From Psychrobacter okhotskensis (GTDB taxonomy: Bacteria > Pseudomonadota > Gammaproteobacteria > Pseudomonadales > Moraxellaceae), in contig NZ_JABRVQ010000006.1 in the NCBI RefSeq assembly GCF_013248965.1, positions 1-64,000 of the forward strand: DNA of 64,000 nt, given 5' to 3'. The notes under the pieces are model-generated. The model had not been told where the DNA came from and did no database searches. It worked only from the letters and a program-made list of their open reading frames with translations. This document shows positions 1 through 8,328 of the stretch, in pieces; positions within the stretch are counted from its first letter, which is position 1, and each line of letters opens with the position of its first letter. The position numbers and the translations under genes were made by a program.

Positions 1-1
1 G

Positions 2-106
2 AAATGGGCTCAGGTGAAGTTTCTACGCCAAGGCTGGATGGAAAACGACTTATCCAAATTGTTTTATGATGTTTGTCCTAACCATAACAATTTTATTTTG
101 AGCTGA
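2..106 (+). CDS. C-terminal end of an unidentified protein (cut by left edge)
   Basis: One plus-strand frame is open from the left edge to a TGA at 104-106, giving the last 34 residues of a protein. It is rich in aromatic and charged residues and contains WAQVKFLRQGWME. The spacing of W-A, L-R and G-W-M-E resembles the end of a winged-helix unit like those in Mrr-type restriction proteins, but this rests on a short pattern only. It faces arsH convergently with about 14 bp between the stops. A second frame is open to a stop at 67-69 but looks less protein-like. The function is unknown. Confidence 0.4.
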   Translation, partial: KWAQVKFLRQGWMENDLSKLFYDVCPNHNNFILS

Positions 107-120
107 CTATATATAAAAGA

Positions 121-897
121 CTAAATCGACTTTTGATTGACACGTTGCGACACTGCTTCAGCACTTTCCACCCGCTCAGAGTACCTATCTGTCAAATAGG
201 CTGAACGTCCACGAGTGAGCCAAGTAAACTTTACCAGCTCTTCACAGACATCAACGAGGCGCAGATATAAGGGCGACTTGTCCATGCGATTATCGTCATT
301 AAACTCTAAAAAGGCTTTAGGGATAGACGATTGATTCGGGATAGTAATCATACGCATCCAGCGCCCAAGAATACGCAGCTGATTGACGGTATTAAAGCTT
401 TGACTGCCACCGCTGACTTGCATCACCGCTAAGGTTTTGCCTTGGGTTGGACGTACGCCGCCCAGTGCGAGTGGTATCCAATCGATTTGTGCTTTCATAA
501 TGCTAGTCATACTACCGTGACGCTCTGGACTCGCCCACAGCATACCCTCTGACCACTGCGCCAGCTCGCGCAGCTCTTGTACCTTTGGATGATTGATATC
601 AGCATCATCTGGCAGCGGTAGACCCGATGGATTAAACATCCGTACCTCGCAGCCATACCAACGTAATAGACGGCTTGCCTCTTCAGCCGCCAGCCGCGAA
701 AACGAGCGCTCACGTAATGACCCGTATAGCACTAGTATTTTAGGCGGATGACGCGGGTCAGTTAGCGCAATCAATGACTCAATATCAATCGGTTGTAATT
801 GACTGGCATCAATATTGGGCAAGTCATCTAGATTGGCTAAGTCATCGACGTCATATTGCCCTGTATTAACCTTTACCATGATGTAGAACCTCTCCAT
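121..897 (-). CDS. arsH: ArsH, NADPH-dependent FMN reductase / organoarsenical oxidase
   Basis: This 258-aa flavodoxin-like protein has the ArsH FMN phosphate-binding loop [10 protein letters not shown] at residues 59-68 and the downstream stretches [10 protein letters not shown] and VSGGSQSFN that line the flavin site in the family. Known ArsH proteins use NADPH and FMN to oxidise trivalent methylated arsenicals. It is the last gene of arsR-arsC-arsH. Its ATG at 897 overlaps the 3' end of arsC by 32 bp, and an internal Met7 would still overlap, so translational coupling is likely. Length and motifs are complete. No arsenite efflux gene follows, since the next gene is convergent. Confidence 0.93.
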   Translation of the reverse strand: MERFYIMVKVNTGQYDVDDLANLDDLPNIDASQLQPIDIESLIALTDPRHPPKILVLYGSLRERSFSRLAAEEASRLLRWYGCEVRMFNPSGLPLPDDADINHPKVQELRELAQWSEGMLWASPERHGSMTSIMKAQIDWIPLALGGVRPTQGKTLAVMQVSGGSQSFNTVNQLRILGRWMRMITIPNQSSIPKAFLEFNDDNRMDKSPLYLRLVDVCEELVKFTWLTRGRSAYLTDRYSERVESAEAVSQRVNQKSI

Positions 898-1273
898 CCT
901 CTTTAGTAAAGCTGCTCACTGGGTTTTCTAACAATTCAAACACTCGCTCTGAAGGTCGGCATAACGCTGCGCCTTTATCCGTGACCACGATAGGACGATT
1001 GATTAAGATAGGATGCGCCATCATCGCATCGATAATGTCGTTATCAGACAACTCAGGATTGTCTAAGCCCAGCTCATCATTGATGGCTTCTTTACTACGT
1101 AGCAACTCTCTTGGCGAGAGGTTCATTTTTGCCAATAGCTCAACTAACTCATCACGGCTCGGCGGGTTTTTCAGATACTCCACTACTTCTGGCTGTTCAC
1201 CTGATGCCTTCATGATGGCTAACGTATTGCGAGAAGTACCGCAGTTAGGATTATGAAAAATTAATGGTTTCAT
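866..1273 (-). CDS. arsC: ArsC, glutaredoxin-linked arsenate reductase
   Basis: A 135-aa Spx/ArsC-fold protein that reduces arsenate to arsenite with glutathione and glutaredoxin in the cytoplasm. The N-terminal [10 protein letters not shown] places the catalytic Cys at residue 11. RELLRSKE (about residues 55-62), NRPIVV and the late CRPSERV supply the basic residues expected around the active site. A good ribosome site (AGGTGAG) precedes the ATG at 1273. It is the second gene of the ars operon, 137 bp after arsR, and its end overlaps the start of arsH. Confidence 0.93.
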   Translation of the reverse strand: MKPLIFHNPNCGTSRNTLAIMKASGEQPEVVEYLKNPPSRDELVELLAKMNLSPRELLRSKEAINDELGLDNPELSDNDIIDAMMAHPILINRPIVVTDKGAALCRPSERVFELLENPVSSFTKEDGEVLHHGKG

Positions 1274-1410
1274 AGCAATCTCACCTATTTTATGGGTATG
1301 GTTATTAATAATATATTTGTTCAGAAAACGTTTATTAAGAATCTATTAGTTCTACTACTTCTATTAGTTAAGAGATAGTTATTGAGTCAGCTATCGGCTT
1401 AGCGCTTACT

Positions 1411-1773
1411 TTACAGATTGTCTTTATTATTAAGTTTAGCAGTCTCACATCCACTCAAAATTTCCATGAGCGAGGCACACAGCTCTGGATGTCCCGCACA
1501 GCAGTCTTGCAATAAAAACTGCACGACCGCCTCCATATGCGACAACGAGGCGCGATAAATTATCTGCCTACTTTGGCGTTTTGACACTACCCACCCTGCT
1601 CGTGCCAACACCGATAAATGCGCCGACATAGTGTTATGCGGCACAGACAGCTGACGGGCTATCTCACCCGCAGGCAAGCCCTCAGGCTCTTGACTGACAA
1701 GTAACCTAAAGGCTTTGAGACGAGTATCTTGAGACAGCGCAGCGAAGCTTGCGATAGCATTTGTTATTTCCAT
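1411..1773 (-). CDS. arsR: ArsR-family arsenite-responsive repressor
   Basis: A 120-aa winged-helix repressor of the ArsR/SmtB family. The recognition helix region reads SVPHNTMSAHLSVL (about residues 43-56), followed by a beta wing with KRQSRQIIY. The classical ELCVCDL metal site of E. coli ArsR is absent. Instead three Cys cluster at the C-terminus (Cys91, Cys92, Cys99), the arrangement described for the Acidithiobacillus-type ArsR, so I infer As(III) sensing there. It is the first gene of arsR-arsC-arsH. Symmetrical sequences directly upstream of its ATG suggest autoregulation. Confidence 0.92.
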   Translation of the reverse strand: MEITNAIASFAALSQDTRLKAFRLLVSQEPEGLPAGEIARQLSVPHNTMSAHLSVLARAGWVVSKRQSRQIIYRASLSHMEAVVQFLLQDCCAGHPELCASLMEILSGCETAKLNNKDNL

Positions 1774-1818
1774 ATGTCCAATAATACAGACATATTGAAA
1801 TAATTCAATACTTTTGAA
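1772..1818 (-). promoter_or_regulatory. Candidate ArsR operator with overlapping inverted repeats
   Basis: The stretch upstream of arsR holds a perfect 7-bp inverted repeat TATTGAA-N4-TTCAATA (1793-1810). A second one, ATATGTC-N10-GACATAT (1772-1795), overlaps the start codon. A third TTGAA half-site lies at 1814-1818. ArsR dimers bind imperfect palindromes next to or over their own promoters, so this is the likely autoregulatory operator. No clear -35/-10 pair could be fixed by eye. Confidence 0.55.
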
Positions 1819-1967
1819 TTCACTACCCTATAAGAAGGCTGTTTTTTTACTTAAAAACCATCAGTGCAGTAAAACTGCTATAAAAACTGCAATAGGGTCT
1901 TGCATGATAATCAAAATCAGCATAGGCTAATCTATTTCGTTTTTATATTCATTTTTTAGGGGTCATT

Positions 1968-3521
1968 ATGCTGTCACATTGGGTACGCGCCATCTTACAA
2001 GCCACTGTCTATGACGTTGCTATTCAAACGCCACTTGAAGCTGCACCCAAGCTGACCCAACGTTTTGCTAATGATATTCGTTTTAAACGCGAAGACCTGC
2101 AACCAGTCAAATCCTTTAAATTGCGCGGTGCTTATAACCGCATCAGCCAATTGAGCGATGAGCAAAAAGCGCGCGGCGTGATTTGTGCGTCGGCAGGTAA
2201 CCATGCGCAAGGCGTGGCTTACTCGGCACGCAAGTTATCGCTTAATAATATCATCGTTATGCCAACCACTACCCCTGATATCAAGGTAGATGCCGTCAGA
2301 GCGCTTGGTGGCAACGTTGATCTGCATGGTGATAGCTTCGATCAAGCCAACCGCTATGCGATTGATCGTGCTGAGCGTGAAGGCTTAACCTTCATTCCTC
2401 CTTACGATGATGAATTGGTTATCGCTGGACAAGGCACTATTGGACTTGAGCTAACCCAGCAGTGGCGCAACATGGATTATGTTTTCGTTGCCGTGGGTGG
2501 TGGTGGTTTGGTCTCAGGTGTCGCAGCCTTCCTAGGTGAAGTAGCCCCGCATGTTAAAGTCATCGCCGTAGAAGCGGAACAATCAGCCTGCCTAAAAGCG
2601 GCGCTAGAAGCTGGCGAACGCGTAAAACTTGAGCAAGTAGGACTGTTCGTCGATGGTGTGGCAGTCGCGCAAATTGGTGAACTGCCTTTTGATATCGTCC
2701 GTATGCAAAAAAGCGATAACTCAGGGCCTTTGGTCGAGCCTGACGTTATCACTTGTACCAATGATGAAGTCTGCGCTGCCGTCAAAGACATCTTTGAAGA
2801 AAACCGTAGCATCGTTGAGCCTGCTGGCGCGTTACCCGTTGCGGGCATGAAAAAATATATTGAAGCTCATAATCTACAAGGCAAAAACTGCGTAAGCATC
2901 ATCTGCGGTGCCAATATGAACTTTGACCGTCTGCGCTATATCGCTGAGCGTACTGAGATAGGGGAGAAAAAGGAAGCCATCTTTGGCGTGACGATTCCTG
3001 AGCAGACTGGGGCATTCTTAAACTTCTGCCGTAGCCTACACGGACGTAATATCACCGAGTTTAACTACCGTGCCGATAGCAAAAAATCACCAGACTCGAT
3101 GGAGCCTGCAGCCATATTCGTCGGAATTGCCCTAAAAGAAGGTGATAAAGAGCGTCAAACTATCCGTACGCAATTGGCAGCAGATGGTTATACGGCGCAT
3201 GACTTGACTGACGATGATATCGCTAAATCGCATATCCGTCATTTGATTGGTGGTCACGCCCACGTCACAAATGAGCAATTATTAAAAGTTACCTTTCCTG
3301 AGCGTCCGGGTGCGCTATTGACCTTCTTAGAAAAGCTGGGTGACGATTTTAATATTACCTTGTTCCATTATCGCAACCATGGCGCTGCTGAAGGACGCGT
3401 GTTAGTGGGTCTACAAGCCTCTGAAAGCAACTCACGTTTACTGCAAGATGCCTTACTTGATATTGGCTATGATTGTACTTCCATCACTGACAATGTCGGT
3501 TATCAATTATTTTTAAAGTAA
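1968..3521 (+). CDS. ilvA: Threonine ammonia-lyase, biosynthetic (threonine deaminase)
   Basis: A 517-aa enzyme that makes 2-oxobutanoate from threonine, the first step of isoleucine synthesis. The N-terminal fold-type II PLP domain carries SFKLRGAYN with the PLP Lys at residue 51, SAGNHAQGVA, and the glycine loop GGGGLVSG. The C-terminal third has two ACT-like regulatory repeats (from about residue 335 and about residue 430, the latter with TFPERPGALL), as in the feedback-inhibited biosynthetic enzyme of about 514 aa. AGGGG lies just upstream of the ATG. It is a single transcription unit, divergent from arsR. Confidence 0.96.
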   Translation: MLSHWVRAILQATVYDVAIQTPLEAAPKLTQRFANDIRFKREDLQPVKSFKLRGAYNRISQLSDEQKARGVICASAGNHAQGVAYSARKLSLNNIIVMPTTTPDIKVDAVRALGGNVDLHGDSFDQANRYAIDRAEREGLTFIPPYDDELVIAGQGTIGLELTQQWRNMDYVFVAVGGGGLVSGVAAFLGEVAPHVKVIAVEAEQSACLKAALEAGERVKLEQVGLFVDGVAVAQIGELPFDIVRMQKSDNSGPLVEPDVITCTNDEVCAAVKDIFEENRSIVEPAGALPVAGMKKYIEAHNLQGKNCVSIICGANMNFDRLRYIAERTEIGEKKEAIFGVTIPEQTGAFLNFCRSLHGRNITEFNYRADSKKSPDSMEPAAIFVGIALKEGDKERQTIRTQLAADGYTAHDLTDDDIAKSHIRHLIGGHAHVTNEQLLKVTFPERPGALLTFLEKLGDDFNITLFHYRNHGAAEGRVLVGLQASESNSRLLQDALLDIGYDCTSITDNVGYQLFLK

Positions 3522-3564
3522 TCTCAAAAATGGTTTTTTAACCATAATGATGACAACATATTTT

Positions 3565-3595
3565 AAGCGGCCTACCCCACTAGGATTGGCCGCTT
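3565..3595 (+). terminator. Hairpin after ilvA, possible terminator
   Basis: A perfect 8-bp stem AAGCGGCC/GGCCGCTT with a 15-nt loop lies 43 bp after the ilvA stop and 18 bp before the next ATG. There is no T-run after it on the plus strand, so termination would be weak or factor-assisted. Confidence 0.4.
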
Positions 3596-3613
3596 ACTAA
3601 TATTGAGAACGCG

Positions 3614-4264
3614 ATGCATATCCCTACTGTTTTTGCCGAAGACAATTTTGACAATATTATTAAATTTATCGCCGTTAATCCGTTAGCAACTTTGATTGCC
3701 CAAACTAATGATGGTATGGAAGCCTGTCATATACCGTTATTTTGGTATAAAGATGATGCAAACATCAATTCTCAATACGGCTATCTTTACGGTCATTTTG
3801 GTCGCAAAAATCCTATTTACCAACAGGCTTTAGCAGACAGCTCATGGTTAATTATCTTTCAAGATTCTGGACACTACATTAGCCCTAACTGGTACCCTAG
3901 CAAAGCTAAAACTCATAAAGAAGTGCCGACATGGAACTATCAAAGCGTCCATATTCAATCTAAAATTGAGCTGCTTGAAGACACTGATACCCTTAAATGG
4001 ATATTAGCTACCATGACGGCGCAGCAAGAAGTAATAAACAATAATCCTTGGTCGTTAGATGACGCACCAGCTGCTTATATCGATGCCATGTGCCGCGGTA
4101 TTATTGGCTTTAGATTGTCTATTGATTCGATACAAGCCCAATTTAAACTAAGCCAAAATAAAACTGTAGAAAACATCACAGGGGTGATAAATGGCTTAGA
4201 GCATTTACATACAAATGACGCTAAAGAAATGGCTGTTAAAGTTACAAATCAAAATGAAGGCTAA
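3614..4264 (+). CDS. PaiB-like FMN-binding protein
   Basis: A 216-aa protein of the PaiB/FMN-binding split-barrel family, from the MHIPTVF start through HIPLFW, GHFGRKNP, SGHYISPNWYPSK and VPTWNYQSVH. PaiB of Bacillus is described as a negative regulator of sporulation and protease genes, but in Gram-negatives family members are simply flavin or haem-binding proteins of unknown job. The regulatory label should therefore not be carried over. Length is typical. It probably shares no promoter with ilvA. Confidence 0.85.
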   Translation: MHIPTVFAEDNFDNIIKFIAVNPLATLIAQTNDGMEACHIPLFWYKDDANINSQYGYLYGHFGRKNPIYQQALADSSWLIIFQDSGHYISPNWYPSKAKTHKEVPTWNYQSVHIQSKIELLEDTDTLKWILATMTAQQEVINNNPWSLDDAPAAYIDAMCRGIIGFRLSIDSIQAQFKLSQNKTVENITGVINGLEHLHTNDAKEMAVKVTNQNEG

Positions 4265-4382
4265 TTTTTTTACTTATTCACCATAAAACCCCATTTTGAA
4301 AAACTTTAATCACTCATCACTCTTTTAATATCTAAAAAAAGCACCATTATTATCTTAGTTTATTGATATCTATGAGGTTTTG

Positions 4383-4823
4383 ATGAGTAAACACAATAAA
4401 AACCACAATCAACCCAGCCATAGCCAGCCCGATGCTGTGCGTATGCGTCTCGATAAATGGTTATGGGCCGCGCGTTTTTATCGCACCCGTACCCTTGCCA
4501 AAGAAGCCATCGAAAGCGGACGGGTGCATTATGCTGGTAGCCGAGTCAAGACCAGCAAAGAGATTGCCGTCGGAGATGAATTGAGTATTCGCCAAGGCTC
4601 AGCCACTGCCATGACCGAAAAAACCATCGTCGTCGAAGCATTAACAGCACAACGTGGTAATGCGACTGCCGCGCAAGTGTTATATTCAGAGACCGAGGAA
4701 AGTGAAGAGCGCCGCGCTTATTATGCCGAGCAGCGCAAACTTGCCAACCTTGCCCGCCCTGATAACAAGCCCAATAAAAAAGAGCGCCGCGATTTACAAC
4801 GCTTTAAAAGCAACCAAGACTAA
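4383..4823 (+). CDS. hslR: S4-domain RNA-binding protein, heat-shock protein 15 type
   Basis: A 146-aa protein with an S4 domain at about residues 19-80 (RLDKWLWAARFYRTRTLAKE, then GRVHYAG and VGDELSI) and a basic C-terminal tail ending NKKERRDLQRFKS. E. coli Hsp15 binds stalled 50S subunits carrying nascent chains and helps recycle them. The ATG at 4383 is preferred over an in-frame TTG three bases earlier because TGAGG lies 5 nt upstream. The next 200 bp hold no gene. Confidence 0.9.
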   Translation: MSKHNKNHNQPSHSQPDAVRMRLDKWLWAARFYRTRTLAKEAIESGRVHYAGSRVKTSKEIAVGDELSIRQGSATAMTEKTIVVEALTAQRGNATAAQVLYSETEESEERRAYYAEQRKLANLARPDNKPNKKERRDLQRFKSNQD

Positions 4824-5031
4824 TGTTAACAAATCATTCTATATCTAAAAGCTGAGCAGCTGAGCAATAATCACTGGCGTGACCCTGTTGTTTAGCTTCT
4901 GCCCTTGCCATTCAAGGTATTAAGCGTTACGCTGATCCCTTATTAGTTTACTAGATAGCATGCTCATAAACCGCATTACCCATGCTGGTTTTTTATAGCA
5001 TGTTTTTTTTGCTGTAAGAAAAGGTCATATT

Positions 5032-5529
5032 ATGCTGATGAAAACTTGTACTCCATCGTCTGTATTATTGGTTTGTTTAGGAAATATTTGCCGGTCACCG
5101 ACTGCCGAGGAGGTTTTTCGTCAGCAGGCGGCGATCGCAGGCTTGTCAATCAAGGTAGACTCAGCAGGCACTGGCGACTGGCATATTGGTCATGCGCCCG
5201 ATGAGCGAGCGCAGCGCCATGCAAAAGCCCATGGTTATAAAATCAACAAGCTGGTTGCCCGTCAAGTGAGTGCAGACGATTTTCGCAATTTTGACTTGAT
5301 ACTGGCGATGGACACGCAGAATTTAGCTGATCTACAGGCCATCAAAGATAGTTTGGCGGGCACAGACGACCATTTAGCGAAGTTGGCATTATTCAGTGAA
5401 GAAGATCCGACCTACGGCGGCGATGACGTGCCAGACCCTTATAAAGGCGATAGCGATGCTTTTGAAGAGGTGATTGAACGTATTGAGTCAAGTGCACAAG
5501 CCTGGATTGAAAGCTGGAAGACTTGCTAG
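5032..5529 (+). CDS. Low-molecular-weight protein tyrosine phosphatase
   Basis: A 165-aa cytoplasmic phosphatase with the P-loop CLGNICRS (nucleophile Cys15, Arg21) near the N-terminus and the general-acid motif DPY (Asp135) near the C-terminus. Bacterial members such as Wzb and Etp control tyrosine kinases of capsule export. No capsule or kinase gene lies nearby, so the substrate is unknown. The first 11 residues before VLLVCLGN are slightly longer than usual, and Met3 could be the true start. Confidence 0.92.
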   Translation: MLMKTCTPSSVLLVCLGNICRSPTAEEVFRQQAAIAGLSIKVDSAGTGDWHIGHAPDERAQRHAKAHGYKINKLVARQVSADDFRNFDLILAMDTQNLADLQAIKDSLAGTDDHLAKLALFSEEDPTYGGDDVPDPYKGDSDAFEEVIERIESSAQAWIESWKTC

Positions 5530-5579
5530 CCAAACAATCTATATTTATGCTACTTTTGCACCCTGCATCCTTTATAATA

Positions 5580-5742
5580 GGGTCTGTTGAACATTCAAAT
5601 GTGGAACTGGCAGTGGCTATTTTTTAGACAATACGCAGTGAAATTTTTGACGCCTAGTCATTCTAGGTTAGATAATTTCGCCATGTATTGGCAAAAAATA
5701 GCCCTGCCCTGAAAGGCTGATATTTGAATGTTCAATAGACCC
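5580..5742. repeat. MITE-like palindromic element, family 1, intact copy
   Basis: A 163-bp element with terminal inverted repeats. The left end begins GGGTCTGTTGAACATT and the right end is its reverse complement apart from one base over about 21 bp. TA flanks both ends (5578-5579 and 5743-5744), as expected for a TA target duplication. The interior is itself palindromic: GGCTATTTTTTAG...AAAAAATAGCC outside, then an apical CCTAG-TCATT-CTAGG. There is no reading frame. It lies between the phosphatase gene and murB. Related copies are at 12086 and 58650. Confidence 0.8.
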
Positions 5743-5785
5743 TAAACATCGCATAATTTTTTATATTTGCCATATAGGCTATGTT

Positions 5786-6934
5786 ATGACCTCAGCTGTT
5801 CGCCTTGATTCTAGCGCTCAACAGACTATGTCGACTGATTTACCGCTTAGCTTACTTAATGCTAAGTCGGTCGATTTGTCGCATGGTAATACCATGGCAT
5901 TGGCATGTGTCGCTGACTCTGTCGTGACCCTAACAGATGAAGCTCAGCTAGACAGTTTGATGGCAAGTTATGCTAATAATCCTGAGCATCAGCCATCATT
6001 ATTTGTATTGTCTGGCGGCAGCAATGTGTTGTTGCCAGCGCATTTGAAGGCGACGGTATTACAGCCACAGATGCGTGGCATCACGATGACGGCGCAAACA
6101 GAGCGTTATGTCGATATAGAAGTGATGGCGGGTGAGAACTGGCATGACTTCGTGGTGTATAGCGTTGAGCAAGGCTGGTATGGACTAGAGAATCTAGCCT
6201 TGATACCAGGTCTGACCGGAGCGGCGCCCGTACAAAACATCGGTGCTTACGGTGTCCAGTTAGAAGACTGTTTGCAATACGTCCGTGCTTATCATTTGCC
6301 AACGCAAACGTGGCATCGTCTATCGCTGACAGACTGCCAGTTTGGCTATCGCGATAGTGTTTTTAAGCGCACGCCCAATACATGGTTGATCAGCCGTGTA
6401 GGATTTAGACTGCATACCGATGCGAGTAAAATTCTTGCCAGTTATGGTGATGTACAGACAGTAGCGCAGCGCTATGCTGAGCAGAAAAATCGCCTACAGC
6501 CTACCCCCGCCGATGTCATGCAAGCAATCATTGATATTCGTCAGCAAAAACTCCCCGATCCTAAACAGCTGCCGAATTGCGGTAGTTTTTTTCAAAACCC
6601 TATTATTTCGCAAGCACAGTTTGCCACTCTTCAACAAACTTATCCTACTATCGTTGGCTACCCAATACCCGATGCGACGGTAAAGGTTGCCGCCGGTTGG
6701 TTGATTGAACAAGCTGGCTTAAAGGGGGGCGGTATTGTTCCTATTGTTACCCACCAGCAGCAAGCGCTGGTACTGACCAATCATAGCCCTTATCAAGCAA
6801 CCCAAGATGACGTAGCCACTGCCCAACACTATATCGCTGCTCAGGTCTATGAAAAATTTGCGATTCAACTATCGCGTGAGCCGGTTTGGATAAATGCAGA
6901 TGGCTCTATTGGGTATGATGAGCATGTGGTCTAA
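5786..6934 (+). CDS. murB: UDP-N-acetylenolpyruvoylglucosamine reductase
   Basis: A 382-aa cytoplasmic FAD enzyme that uses NADPH to convert UDP-GlcNAc-enolpyruvate to UDP-MurNAc in peptidoglycan synthesis. It has the FAD-binding segment LSGGSNVLL, the type I signature GLENLALIPGLTGAAP with NIGAYG, and NCGSFFQNP, whose Ser is the proton donor. It is about 40 aa longer than E. coli MurB because of an N-terminal extension, and an internal Met15 is an alternative start. The stop overlaps the beginning of the next reading frame. Confidence 0.95.
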   Translation: MTSAVRLDSSAQQTMSTDLPLSLLNAKSVDLSHGNTMALACVADSVVTLTDEAQLDSLMASYANNPEHQPSLFVLSGGSNVLLPAHLKATVLQPQMRGITMTAQTERYVDIEVMAGENWHDFVVYSVEQGWYGLENLALIPGLTGAAPVQNIGAYGVQLEDCLQYVRAYHLPTQTWHRLSLTDCQFGYRDSVFKRTPNTWLISRVGFRLHTDASKILASYGDVQTVAQRYAEQKNRLQPTPADVMQAIIDIRQQKLPDPKQLPNCGSFFQNPIISQAQFATLQQTYPTIVGYPIPDATVKVAAGWLIEQAGLKGGGIVPIVTHQQQALVLTNHSPYQATQDDVATAQHYIAAQVYEKFAIQLSREPVWINADGSIGYDEHVV

Positions 6935-7697
6935 GCGCCTATTATCCAAACGCTTATGGCGCTATTATTTGCGGTCAGCGGAACGTATGGTGAAGCTGTT
7001 TCGTATCATTAACATCACCTTTTTGCTCGGCTCAACGTCTGTTATTTTAGTGCTAATTAGCTTATTCACCCCGCTATTCTCGCAAGTAATCGTTTATATA
7101 TTTGCGCTGTTGCCATTACCTAGCATGCCATCGGCTGCCAAAAGCTCTCCTCCTACTGCCTATGTGGTGCTAGGTGGTGGCCTAACCAACGATCACAATA
7201 ACCAAATCATCCTCAATAGCTATAGTCTTAATCGCGCCCGTACCGCTGCTACTGCCTATCATGATTTACCGCTGCCTATTGTGCTCAGCGGTGCCGAAGC
7301 GCCGTGGCTCGGTCAATGGCTCATTGAGCATGGCATTGATGGATTGATAAGCGAAAACGCTAGCATGAATACCTGCGAAAATGCCCGCTTTACCGCTAAG
7401 CGCATTCCACTACGTCACGTGTACCTTATTACCGACAGCTATCATATGGCACGGGCGCGTAGACAATTTGCTTTAAATGGTATCAATAGCACGCCTATTG
7501 ATGCGCCATTGCCCGTCAGGCGTGATTGGATAAAACCAGCACAAAACTTGAGCCATTCACGGCGCGCCGTCTATGAAGTCGCCGCCTATTTGCGTGATGT
7601 GATACGTCCGCAGATGGACTGCCGCCATGCCAATGATGTCACTTCACAGCAGCTATTGACCCCCAGAGGAAACGCAGCAAAAACGCCTGTGCAATAA
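6894..7697 (+). CDS. DUF218 (YdcF/ElyC/SanA-type) membrane protein
   Basis: A 267-aa protein with a hydrophobic N-terminal anchor region (about residues 37-80) and a DUF218 domain. Visible motifs are YVVLGGGLTND, LSGAEA, SMNTCENARFTAK and LITDSYHMARAR. Family members such as ElyC and SanA are inner-membrane proteins tied to envelope integrity and vancomycin resistance, which suits its place after murB. The start is uncertain: ATG codons at 6894, 6915, 6918 and 6924 overlap the murB end, and 6987 would avoid the overlap. Translational coupling to murB is likely. Confidence 0.8.
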   Translation: MQMALLGMMSMWSKRLLSKRLWRYYLRSAERMVKLFRIINITFLLGSTSVILVLISLFTPLFSQVIVYIFALLPLPSMPSAAKSSPPTAYVVLGGGLTNDHNNQIILNSYSLNRARTAATAYHDLPLPIVLSGAEAPWLGQWLIEHGIDGLISENASMNTCENARFTAKRIPLRHVYLITDSYHMARARRQFALNGINSTPIDAPLPVRRDWIKPAQNLSHSRRAVYEVAAYLRDVIRPQMDCRHANDVTSQQLLTPRGNAAKTPVQ

Positions 7698-7904
7698 TGT
7701 TATAGTCAGTGAAAAGTAATGTCGAACCATCATGCATTGCGTTTTTAGGATATTTTGACTATAGCAATAAGTTTCAGCCGTCATTAACCTCTGCACCTGC
7801 CATTTTCTAATCATTCGCTATATTACTTTTACCTCTACAAGTCGTCCATCACCCTGATGACAAGTGTATAATAACGTCAGAAACTGCTATAAAAGAGATT
7901 TGCC

Positions 7905-8195
7905 ATGCTCAGTATATTTTTATTAATTCCATTAAGTCTCATGCTGTTTGTGGTTGCCATTTGGGCAGTACGTTATGCGGTTAAATCAAACCAATTTGAA
8001 GATTTAGACAACGCTTCACAGCGTATTATATTAGATGATCGTCAAGAACGTCGGCAAACCATGCAGGCTCACGAGCAATCAGCAGCAAGTACACAGACTA
8101 ACTCTACTATCGCGACGGATACTGCTAATAATGACAAATTAGCAAATAGGGAAAATCCCATCGATAATGATATTGATGACAACCTCAAACCATAG
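7905..8195 (+). CDS. ccoS: CcoS, cbb3-type cytochrome oxidase assembly protein
   Basis: A 96-aa protein with one N-terminal membrane helix (about residues 3-24) followed by YAVKSNQFEDLDNASQRIL, the conserved CcoS signature. The rest is a polar, Asn/Asp-rich tail longer than in most CcoS proteins. CcoS is needed for haem and copper insertion into cbb3 oxidase. The oxidase genes ccoNOQP and ccoGHI are not in this window. The next gene is a TauE/SafE-like protein, an association also known beside ccoS in Pseudomonas. A TATAAT at 7867-7872 may be its -10 box. Confidence 0.85.
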   Translation: MLSIFLLIPLSLMLFVVAIWAVRYAVKSNQFEDLDNASQRIILDDRQERRQTMQAHEQSAASTQTNSTIATDTANNDKLANRENPIDNDIDDNLKP

Positions 8196-8328
8196 CTTTA
8201 AATCATCTTACCTGTGCGCCCTACTGTTGATGTTTTTGTCAGTAATCAAACTATATTGCTGACCCGCTATATTAAAGACCAATTATAAAAGTAGGCGCGC
8301 CTTTTGCTATTTTTAGGAGAATTGACCC

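Noticed and set aside
8197-8235. GCGCCCTA after ccoS as another repeat-element end
   Set aside because: Only the last 6-7 bases match, and the preceding sequence does not fit either family.
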